64,000 bases of DNA from Xanthomonas sp. AM6 (GTDB lineage: Bacteria; Pseudomonadota; Gammaproteobacteria; Xanthomonadales; Xanthomonadaceae). The position numbers were made by a program, and so were the translations under genes. This document shows, one piece after another, positions 57,877-64,000 of this stretch. Location: the NCBI RefSeq assembly GCF_025665335.1, contig NZ_CP106869.1, positions 2,010,501-2,074,500 on the forward strand, read 5' to 3'. Under the pieces are notes generated by a model. It did not search any database and was not told where the DNA came from. It was given only the letters and a program-made list of their open reading frames with translations. How positions within the stretch are numbered: position 1 is the first letter of the stretch; each line of letters begins with the position of its first letter.

Positions 57877-58512
57877 ATGCCGTCCGTCACCCCCGTCAAC
57901 CTGATCCTGATCGTCCTCACCGTGCTGGTGTCGTGGGCGGCGTTCAACAACCGCAAGCTGCTGGACCGGCTGATCCTGTGGCCGCCGGCGGTGGACCGGC
58001 ACAGGCAGTACGACCGGCTGGTGACCCACGGCTTCATCCATGCCGATTTCCCGCACCTGCTGTTCAACATGGTCACGCTGTACTTCTTCGGCGGCCCGAT
58101 CGAGCGGCTGATGGAGCGGCTGACCGGCAGCATGCTGACCTATCCGCTGTTCTACCTGGCGGCGCTGGTGGTGGCGATCCTGCCCAGCTACCTGAAGAAC
58201 CAGAAGAATCCCAATTACTTCAGCCTGGGCGCCTCGGGCGCGGTGTCGGCGGTGCTGTTCGCCTACATCCTGATGGCGCCGTGGACCGGGATCTATTTCT
58301 TCTTCATCCCGATCCCGATCCCGGCCATCCTCTACGCGGTGTTCTACGTGGGCTACAGCATCTGGATGGACCGCCGCGGCGGCGACAACATCAACCACAG
58401 CGCGCACCTGGCCGGCGCCGCGTTCGGGGTGATGTTCCTGCTGATCATGGAGCCGTCGGTGCTGCAGCACTTCCTCGACCAGCTGGCGCAGCCGCGCTTC
58501 GGCCGCGGCTAG
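57877..58512 (+). CDS. Rhomboid-family intramembrane serine protease
   Basis: Polytopic protease (211 aa) with six membrane helices that cleaves membrane proteins within the bilayer. The catalytic dyad is present: Ser120 in LGASGAVSAVLF and His177 in NHSAHLAGAAFG. The L1-loop and helix 2 carry HGFIHADFPHLLFNMVTLYFFG, where the His-x-x-x-His and Asn residues are conserved. It lies nine bases after the peptide transporter, so the two are probably cotranscribed. Substrate unknown. Confidence 0.93.
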   Translation: MPSVTPVNLILIVLTVLVSWAAFNNRKLLDRLILWPPAVDRHRQYDRLVTHGFIHADFPHLLFNMVTLYFFGGPIERLMERLTGSMLTYPLFYLAALVVAILPSYLKNQKNPNYFSLGASGAVSAVLFAYILMAPWTGIYFFFIPIPIPAILYAVFYVGYSIWMDRRGGDNINHSAHLAGAAFGVMFLLIMEPSVLQHFLDQLAQPRFGRG

Positions 58513-58688
58513 GGCGCAGCGCGCGACGCCGCGGCCGCGCATCGGCGGCGGCGAGGGCGTGGTGGTCGATCGCTGGCGAATCGGCCGCCAGGCGCGGTTG
58601 GCGCGGCATGGCGGCGACGGCGAAGCCGCCCTGGCGGGCGGCCGGCTCCGGGCCGCGTCGCGCGGACCGGAGCGTGGCGCTCAAGCGC

Positions 58689-58889
58689 TCAGGCGACCTC
58701 TTGGCCGCGCAACTGCACCTGGGCGCTGCCGATGCCGGCGTGCGCGTAGGTTTCCTTCAGCCGGTCGTAGACCTCGCTGTTGAGCTGGTCGAATTCCCAG
58801 CCCTGGGTGTGGCCGCTGACCACCAGTTGGTACAGCCCTTCCAGCAACGACGCATCGTGGTCGCCATGGATCTGTTCGTTGTCGCTCAT
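58689..58889 (-). CDS. Small conserved-looking protein of unknown function
   Basis: A 66-residue soluble, acidic protein beginning MSDNEQIHGDHDASLLEGLY and ending RGQEVA. It has no signal, membrane segment or motif I recognise, but the composition is protein-like, with a predicted helical middle (SEVYDRLKETYAHAG). The frame stays open upstream, but residues before the ATG at 58889 look non-coding. It is convergent with the rhomboid gene. Confidence 0.6.
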   Translation of the reverse strand: MSDNEQIHGDHDASLLEGLYQLVVSGHTQGWEFDQLNSEVYDRLKETYAHAGIGSAQVQLRGQEVA

Positions 58890-59186
58890 GTGCCTTGCCC
58901 CTGTTCGGTTACAACGTGATGGAATCTGCAAGTCGCATGCCAGGTTTCCACGATGCTGCACGCGTGGTAGCGGCCAGCGGCGGCGGAACTTTAGGGCGGG
59001 TCCAGCGCCGAGCGGGCCGCCGGGCGATTGGCGCGCCGGCTGGGGACGTGCTGCGCGGCGCCCGGCACGCCCCAGGCCGGAAGTGACGCGATGCGTCGGC
59101 TGCGGGTGACGCAGCGCGGCGCGCGGCTTCACACCGTCGCGGCGCGCGCGCGACCAGACTGCGCATTCCGCCGCACGAGCCTGGCC

Positions 59187-59474
59187 ATGAACGCAGCCTC
59201 CCTCCCGCCGATCGCGCACGACCCGCAGCGGCAGCGCTTCACGCTGCAGCTGGACGGCCACGAGGCCGAGCTGGACTACCTGCTGCAGGACGGGCGCCTG
59301 GTCATCACCCATACCGGCGTGCCGACCGCGATCGGCGGCCGTGGGCTGGCGGCGGGGCTGGTGGCCGCGGCGCTGGAGCATGCGCGGGCGCAGGGGCTGA
59401 AGGTGGTCCCGGCGTGTTCGTACGCGGCGGTGTTCATCCAGCGCCATCCCGACTACGCCGACTTGCTCGGCTGA
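59187..59474 (+). CDS. GNAT-like N-acetyltransferase (YjdJ type)
   Basis: A 95-residue protein of the short GCN5-related acetyltransferase group. The family pattern is clear: HEAELDYLLQDGRLVITHTGVP, then the acetyl-CoA-binding loop GGRGLAAGLVAAALEHARAQGLKVVPACSYAAVFIQRHPDYADLL. It is shorter than classical GNAT enzymes, as usual for this family. The ATG at 59187 is preferred because upstream sequence is not homologous. Substrate unknown. Confidence 0.9.
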   Translation: MNAASLPPIAHDPQRQRFTLQLDGHEAELDYLLQDGRLVITHTGVPTAIGGRGLAAGLVAAALEHARAQGLKVVPACSYAAVFIQRHPDYADLLG

Positions 59475-59518
59475 GTGCGCAAGGCGCGGCGACGGCGCGA
59501 TAATCGGCCATCACACAA

Positions 59519-60397
59519 ATGCAGGACACAGGGGCAGTGGACGTGAGGGACAGGGCACAGGCGGGACCGAACAATCGATGGCAGTGGACGGCGCTGGCGT
59601 TGGCGACGGCGTTGGCCGTGGCCGGCTGCAAGCGCGAGGCGGCCACGCCCGCGGCCGAACCGGCCCAGGCGCCGACCCCCGCCGCGGCTGCGGCGCCGGC
59701 CGCGGCCGCGCCGGCGGAGCTGAAGGACGTGATCGAGCACACGCCCAACTACGTGGTCGGCATAACCTTCCCGCCGGCGCTCAACCGCCATCCGGGCCTG
59801 GCCGAGGCGGTCGCGCGCTACGCCCAGGCCGCGCGCGACGACTTGATGCAGGCGGTCGGCGGCCTCGGCAACGACCGGCCCAGCGCGCCCTACGAACTGT
59901 CGCTGCAGTTCGAGATGCTGCTGGAACGGCCCGAACTGGTGGCGGTGGCCGCCGACGGCAGCCGCTATACCGGCGGCGCCCACGGCGAGCCGCTGGTGGC
60001 GCGCTTCGTGTGGCTGCCGCAGCAGCAGCGCATGCTCACCGCCGAGGCGCTGATCCCCGATCCCAAGGGCTGGACGCAGGTGGCCGGCTACGTCGCCGCG
60101 CAGCTGCGCCAGGCGGTGCAGGCGCGCGTGGACGCCGAGCAGCTGCCGCCGGAGGACCACGACGAACAGGTCCGCAGCGCCGACAAGATGATCGCCGAAG
60201 GCACCGAGCCGCAGGCGCAGAACTTCAGCCAGTTCCAGCCGCTGGTCGATGCCGCGGGCAAGATCGTGGCGTTGCGCTTCGTGTTCCCGCCCTACCAGGT
60301 GGGGCCGTATTCCGATGGCACGCAGTCGGTGGACGTGCCGGCCAGCGTGCTGCGCGGCCTGGTCGCGCCGGAATACGCGGAGCTGTTCGCGGCGTAG
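59519..60397 (+). CDS. DUF3298 (RsiV-type) lipoprotein
   Basis: Envelope lipoprotein (292 aa). The signal sequence ends at VAGC (Cys about residue 37), followed by an Ala/Pro-rich spacer (about 42-68). A DUF3298-type domain completes it (about residues 75-285): YELSLQFEMLLERPELVAVAADGSRYTGGAHG, then FRFVFPPYQVGPYSDGTQSVDVPAS-like C-terminal segments. RsiV-related domains bind lysozyme in some anti-sigma factors, but here no sigma factor is adjacent. In-frame GTG codons at 59537 and 59543 are alternative starts. It is upstream of the methyltransferase gene. Confidence 0.85.
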   Translation: MQDTGAVDVRDRAQAGPNNRWQWTALALATALAVAGCKREAATPAAEPAQAPTPAAAAAPAAAAPAELKDVIEHTPNYVVGITFPPALNRHPGLAEAVARYAQAARDDLMQAVGGLGNDRPSAPYELSLQFEMLLERPELVAVAADGSRYTGGAHGEPLVARFVWLPQQQRMLTAEALIPDPKGWTQVAGYVAAQLRQAVQARVDAEQLPPEDHDEQVRSADKMIAEGTEPQAQNFSQFQPLVDAAGKIVALRFVFPPYQVGPYSDGTQSVDVPASVLRGLVAPEYAELFAA

Positions 60398-60412
60398 CGG
60401 GGTGCCGCGGGC

Positions 60413-61531
60413 ATGGTCGGGCCGCTGCAGCGTCGCGTCGTCGATCTGCTCGCCGGCGCCGACGTGCGCGTCGGCGGCGAGCGTGCCCACGACATGGCGG
60501 TGCACGATCCGCGCTTCTACGCGCGGGTGCTGGCACAGGGCTCGCTGGGCCTGGGCGAAAGCTACATGGACGGCTGGTGGGATGCGCCGGCGCTGGACCA
60601 GACGCTGGCGCGGCTGATCGCGGCGCGGCTGGACCAGCGCGTGCACGGCATCGCCGATCTGACCTATGCGTTGCGCGCGCGCCTGTTCAACCTGCAGCGC
60701 GGGCGCCGCAGCTACGAGGTCGGGCGCCGCCACTACGACCTGGGCAACGACCTGTACCAGGCGATGCTCGGCCGTCGCCTGGTCTACAGCTGCGCCTACT
60801 GGGCCGCGGCCGACGACCTGGACGCGGCGCAGGAGGCCAAGCTGGACCTGGTCTGCCGCAAGCTGCGCCTGCGTCCGGGCATGCGCGTGCTGGACATCGG
60901 CTGCGGCTGGGGCGAGGCGCTGAAGTTCGCCGCCGAGCGCTACGGCGTGGCCGGGGTCGGCATCACCGTGTCGCAGGCGCAGGCCGAGTACGCGCGGCGG
61001 CTGTGCCGCGGCCTGCCGGTCGAGATCCGCCTGCAGGACTACCGCGAACTGGACGAACCCTTCGATGCGGTGTTCTCGATCGGCATGTTCGAGCACGTCG
61101 GCGACAGGAACTACCGCGGCTACCTGGAGCGGGTGCGGCGCTGCCTGCGCCCGGACGGACTGTTCCTGCTGCACACCATCGGCAGCAACGTGTCGCGGCA
61201 CCGCACCGATCCGTGGATCGCGCGCTACATCTTCCCCAATTCCATGCTGCCCTCGGCCGCACAGATCGCCGCGGCGCTGGAAGGCCGCTTCGTGTGCGAG
61301 GACTGGCACAACTTCGGCGCCGACTACGACCGCACGTTGCAGGCCTGGCGCGCCAACGTCGAGGCGGCCTGGCCGCGCCTGGACGCGCAGCGCTACGACG
61401 CGCGCTTCCGACGCATGTGGCGCTTCTACCTGGCCGGGTCGATGGCCACCTTCCGCTGCCGCCGCGCGCAGCTGTGGCAGCTGTTGCTGTCGCCCGAAGG
61501 TGTACGGGGAGGATACCGCGTGCCGCGCTGA
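60413..61531 (+). CDS. Cyclopropane-fatty-acyl-phospholipid synthase-like methyltransferase
   Basis: SAM-dependent enzyme (372 aa) that adds a methylene bridge to unsaturated phospholipid acyl chains. It has the N-terminal CFA region (LGLGESYMDGWWDAPALDQ), then HYDLGNDLYQAMLGRRLVYSCAYW, a family signature. SAM-binding follows (VLDIGCGWGEALKFAAERYG), then FDAVFSIGMFEHVGDRNY and the conserved HTIGSN and W-x-x-YIFPNSMLPS segments. It starts 15 bases after the DUF3298 gene and is probably cotranscribed with it. Confidence 0.93.
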   Translation: MVGPLQRRVVDLLAGADVRVGGERAHDMAVHDPRFYARVLAQGSLGLGESYMDGWWDAPALDQTLARLIAARLDQRVHGIADLTYALRARLFNLQRGRRSYEVGRRHYDLGNDLYQAMLGRRLVYSCAYWAAADDLDAAQEAKLDLVCRKLRLRPGMRVLDIGCGWGEALKFAAERYGVAGVGITVSQAQAEYARRLCRGLPVEIRLQDYRELDEPFDAVFSIGMFEHVGDRNYRGYLERVRRCLRPDGLFLLHTIGSNVSRHRTDPWIARYIFPNSMLPSAAQIAAALEGRFVCEDWHNFGADYDRTLQAWRANVEAAWPRLDAQRYDARFRRMWRFYLAGSMATFRCRRAQLWQLLLSPEGVRGGYRVPR

Positions 61532-61608
61532 GCGGCGGCCCGTGGCCGGCGCCGCGCAACAGCCGGTAGCATTGGCCGTCTCGACCCCCGACCTGCGATT
61601 CCATCTTC

Positions 61609-62106
61609 ATGGGAAGTTTCGACCAGACCGAACGGCGCGTGGCCTACACCTGCGAGCGCTATCCCGCCTTCCCGCGCGAACCGGCCGTGCTGGTCCGGCT
61701 CGTCAAGCACCTGTACAAGCGCATCCACGCCAACGCCGGGGTGCTGCTCAAGGCGCACGGCATCAGCCCGCCGGAGTACGAGATCCTGATGATGCTGTAC
61801 GGCACGCCGGGGCAATGCATCACCCCGACCGAAATGGCCGAGGCGGCGGGCGAGAAGCCGGCCAACATCACCCGCCTCACCGACAACCTGTGCGCCAAGG
61901 ACCTGCTGCTGCGCTCGGCCAGCCCCGAGGACCGGCGCAAGATCACCCTGACCCTGCAGCCGGCCGGGATCGCGCTGATCGAACGCATGCTGCCGGCGGT
62001 GTGCGGTTTCCTGGAAGAGGAGACGGTCGGCCTGGACGAGGCCGAGCAGGTGCAGCTGGAGACGCTGCTCAAGAAGATGCTCGCCGGCATCGACGGCGCC
62101 GGCTGA
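61609..62106 (+). CDS. MarR-family transcriptional regulator, second copy
   Basis: A 165-residue winged-helix regulator. The recognition region (ITPTEMAEAAGEKPANITRLTDNLCAKDLL) and wing (RSASPEDRRKITLTLQPAG) align along their whole length with the MarR of the efflux operon at 4576-5073. Both begin with a similar FDxTExR segment and end with LLKK. Here no transporter gene is adjacent; the neighbours are a CFA-synthase-like gene and a convergent peptidase. It may control distant genes. Confidence 0.9.
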   Translation: MGSFDQTERRVAYTCERYPAFPREPAVLVRLVKHLYKRIHANAGVLLKAHGISPPEYEILMMLYGTPGQCITPTEMAEAAGEKPANITRLTDNLCAKDLLLRSASPEDRRKITLTLQPAGIALIERMLPAVCGFLEEETVGLDEAEQVQLETLLKKMLAGIDGAG

Positions 62107-62158
62107 CGCCGCGCGATTCGCACGCGGCACGCGCGGGCCACGCCGCGGCACACCACAC

Positions 62159-62195
62159 ACGGAAACGCCGCCCGCGAGGCGGACGGCGTTTCCGT
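62159..62195. terminator. Hairpin between convergent marR and M3 peptidase genes
   Basis: Perfect 12-base arms ACGGAAACGCCG (62159-62170) and CGGCGTTTCCGT (62184-62195) with a 13-base loop. There is no U-run after the stem, so it may serve as a bidirectional barrier or mRNA-stabilising end rather than a classical terminator. Confidence 0.6.
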
Positions 62196-62215
62196 GCGCA
62201 AGGCCGGGGGCTGGA

Positions 62216-64000
62216 TCAGTCCTTGCCGGCCGGCGTCTGCGGCAGGGCGCCGTCGCCGCCGCCCGGGGTCAGGCCGCGCTTTTCCAGCAACGGCTCGATC
62301 TTCGGCGCGTGCCCGGCGAAATCCTGGAACAGCTGCATCGCATCGACGCTGCCGCCGCGCGAGAGCAGGGTCTGGCGGAAGCGGTCGCCGTTGGCGCGGC
62401 TGAGCCCGCCGTGCTGCTTGAACCACTGCTGGGTGTTGGCGTCCAGCACCTCGGACCAGATGTAGGCGTAGTAGCCGGCCGCGTAGCCGCCCATGATGTG
62501 GCTGAAGTAGGGCGTGCGGTAGCGCGGCGGCACCGGCGGGTAGGCGATGCCGTCGGCGGCCAGCGCCTTGGCCTCGAAGTCCATCACCCCGGCGGCCGGC
62601 GGCACCTGGCCGGCGCCGAGCTGGTGCCAGCGCTGGTCCAGCATCGCCGCGCCCAGGTATTCGGTGGTGGCGAAGCCCTGGTTGAACTTGGCCGCGGCCA
62701 CCACCTTGTCCAACAGCGCCTGCGGCATCGCCGCGCCGGTCTGGTAGTGCTTGGCGTAGTGCTTGAGGATGGCCGGATCGTCCGCCCACATCTCGTTGAC
62801 CTGCGACGGGAACTCGACGAAGTCGCGCGGCACGCTGGTGCCGGAGAAGTAGGGGTACTTCACGTTGGAGAACATGCCGTGCAGCGCATGGCCGAACTCG
62901 TGGAACGCGGTGGTGACCTCGTCCCAGGTCAGCAGGGTCGGCTGGCCGGCCGGCGGCTTGGGAATGTTGAGGTGGTTGGCGACCACCGGCTTGTAGCCGG
63001 TCAGCGCCGACTGCGAGACGTAGGAGTTCATCCACGCGCCGCCGCGCTTGGATTCGCGCGCGTACATGTCGGCGATGAAGATCGCCAGCTGGCTGCCGTC
63101 GGCGTCGAACACGTCGTAGACCAGCAGGTCGTCGCGGTAGGTCGGCAGGTCGGTGCGCTGCTTGAAGGTCAGCCCGTACTCCTGGTTGGCGGCGTAGAAC
63201 ACGCCGTTCTCCAGCACGTTCTTCAGTTCGAAGTACGGCTTGAGCTGGGCCTCGTCGAAGTCGTACTTGGCCTGGCGCACCTTCTCGGTGTAGTAGGCCC
63301 AGTCCCAGGCCTCGAGCTTGAAGGTCGGCTTGCCGGCGGCCTTCTGTTCCTTGTCGATCATCGCCTGCAGGTCGGCGGCCTCGCGCTTGGCGTTGGCGAC
63401 CGCGGCCGGGGCCAGCTTGCCGAGCATCGCGTTGACCGCCTGCGGGGTCTTGGCGGTCTGGTCCTCCAGCGAGTAGGTGGCGTGGTTCGGGTAGCCCAGC
63501 AGCTTGGCGCGCTCGGCGCGCAGGCTCATGATCCGCGACACCAGCGCGGTGTTGTCGTACTGGCCGCCGTGGCTGCCGCGCGACACCGAGGCCTGGTAGA
63601 TCTTCTGCCGCAGCGCACGGTCCTTGAGCTGGGTCAGCGGCGGCTGGCCGGTGGTGTTGAGCAGCGCGATCACGTACTTGCCGTCGAGCTTGCGCGCCTT
63701 GGCCGCTTCGGCGGCGGCGGCGATCTGCGCCTCGGACAGGCCGTCGAGCTGCTTGACGTCGTCCACCACCACCGCGGCGGCGTTCACCTCGGCCAGCACG
63801 TTCTGGCTGAACTGGGTGCCGAGCTTGGCCAGCTCGGCGTTCATCGCCTTGAGCTTGGCCTTGTCGGCGTCGCCGAGCTTGGCGCCGTCGCGCACGAAAT
63901 CGCTGTAGTACTTCTCGACCAGGCGCACGCCCTGCGCGTCCAGGCCGAGCTGGGTGCGGGTGTCGTACAGCGCCTGGATGCGCGCGAACAGCTTGGGGTT
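62216..64000 (-). CDS. M3-family metallopeptidase (oligopeptidase/peptidyl-dipeptidase), N-terminus beyond window
   Basis: Zinc peptidase of the thimet-oligopeptidase family that degrades short peptides. The 594 visible residues include the catalytic motif HEFGHALHGMFSN with the two zinc His residues and catalytic Glu, the further ligand Glu in DFVEFPSQVNEMW, and the late substrate-binding segment FSHIMGGYAAGYYAYIWSEVLDANTQQWF. The gene is open at the right edge; about 100 residues, probably with a signal, are missing. The sequence matches the Dcp (peptidyl-dipeptidase) branch. Confidence 0.94.
   Translation of the reverse strand, partial: NPKLFARIQALYDTRTQLGLDAQGVRLVEKYYSDFVRDGAKLGDADKAKLKAMNAELAKLGTQFSQNVLAEVNAAAVVVDDVKQLDGLSEAQIAAAAEAAKARKLDGKYVIALLNTTGQPPLTQLKDRALRQKIYQASVSRGSHGGQYDNTALVSRIMSLRAERAKLLGYPNHATYSLEDQTAKTPQAVNAMLGKLAPAAVANAKREAADLQAMIDKEQKAAGKPTFKLEAWDWAYYTEKVRQAKYDFDEAQLKPYFELKNVLENGVFYAANQEYGLTFKQRTDLPTYRDDLLVYDVFDADGSQLAIFIADMYARESKRGGAWMNSYVSQSALTGYKPVVANHLNIPKPPAGQPTLLTWDEVTTAFHEFGHALHGMFSNVKYPYFSGTSVPRDFVEFPSQVNEMWADDPAILKHYAKHYQTGAAMPQALLDKVVAAAKFNQGFATTEYLGAAMLDQRWHQLGAGQVPPAAGVMDFEAKALAADGIAYPPVPPRYRTPYFSHIMGGYAAGYYAYIWSEVLDANTQQWFKQHGGLSRANGDRFRQTLLSRGGSVDAMQLFQDFAGHAPKIEPLLEKRGLTPGGGDGALPQTPAGKD

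Overview
The window is GC-rich chromosomal DNA from a gammaproteobacterium of the family Xanthomonadaceae, most likely Xanthomonas or a close relative. Genus is an inference. It rests on the very high GC with long antisense shadow ORFs, a GumN-type protein, a FimX-type c-di-GMP protein, a PhaR/PhaB pair, Xanthomonas-style REP hairpins (GTAGGAGCGGCTTCAGCCGC) and GGGATTGGGGATT intergenic repeats. Both ends cut through genes: an acyl-CoA dehydrogenase on the left and an M3 oligopeptidase on the right. There is one tRNA (Phe, GAA) and no rRNA, CRISPR array, insertion sequence or prophage.

Layout. 1-5.1 kb: acyl-CoA dehydrogenase, then a MarR-controlled aromatic-acid-type efflux operon (marR, FUSC, DUF1656, HlyD) read leftwards. 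5.5-8 kb: a LEA-type lipoprotein, a decayed stretch with a phospholipase-D-like remnant, tRNA-Phe, a lipocalin and an orphan ParS/MbcA-type antitoxin. 8-18.2 kb: xseA and queG leftwards, then the conserved block nnr-tsaE-amiC-mutL rightwards, followed by a DUF1684 lipoprotein and a GumN-like protein. 18.2-27 kb: phaR, phaB, gluQ, htpX, a fimX-type gene, a flavoprotein, yaeQ and a pseudouridine synthase. 27.4-32 kb: cold-shock gene, glutathione transferase, alpha/beta hydrolase lipoprotein and selO. 32-37.7 kb: TetR and a divergent two-gene RND pump without an outer-membrane partner, then apt. 37.9-42.2 kb: a small unknown protein translationally coupled to dbpA, another small unknown protein, and the ABC-F gene uup. 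42.2-43 kb: a REP array made of three units of about 220 bp. 43-45.2 kb: a barnase/barstar-type pair and Mn/Fe superoxide dismutase. 45.2-50.2 kb: AraC regulator, DoxX-like protein, and a large propeller sensor kinase with its LuxR-type response regulator. 50.2-58.5 kb: a degenerate EEP-family protein, a fused EEP-GH3 glycosidase, a secreted M14 carboxypeptidase, a POT peptide transporter and a rhomboid protease. 58.7-64 kb: small proteins, a DUF3298 lipoprotein, a CFA-synthase-like methyltransferase, a second MarR and the M3 peptidase.

How the genes work together. Housekeeping (DNA repair, tRNA modification, cell-wall amidase, metabolite repair, RNA helicase) is interleaved with envelope and nutrient functions. 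The 46-58 kb segment reads as a sensing and scavenging neighbourhood: a periplasmic sensor, secreted glycosidase and peptidase, and a peptide importer. The points most worth a second look are the EEP-GH3 fusion with its catalytically eroded EEP paralogue and a perfect LacI-type operator over its start codon, the barnase/barstar pair, the long-period REP array, and several promoters whose -10 box lies 6-8 bases before the ATG, suggesting leaderless mRNAs.
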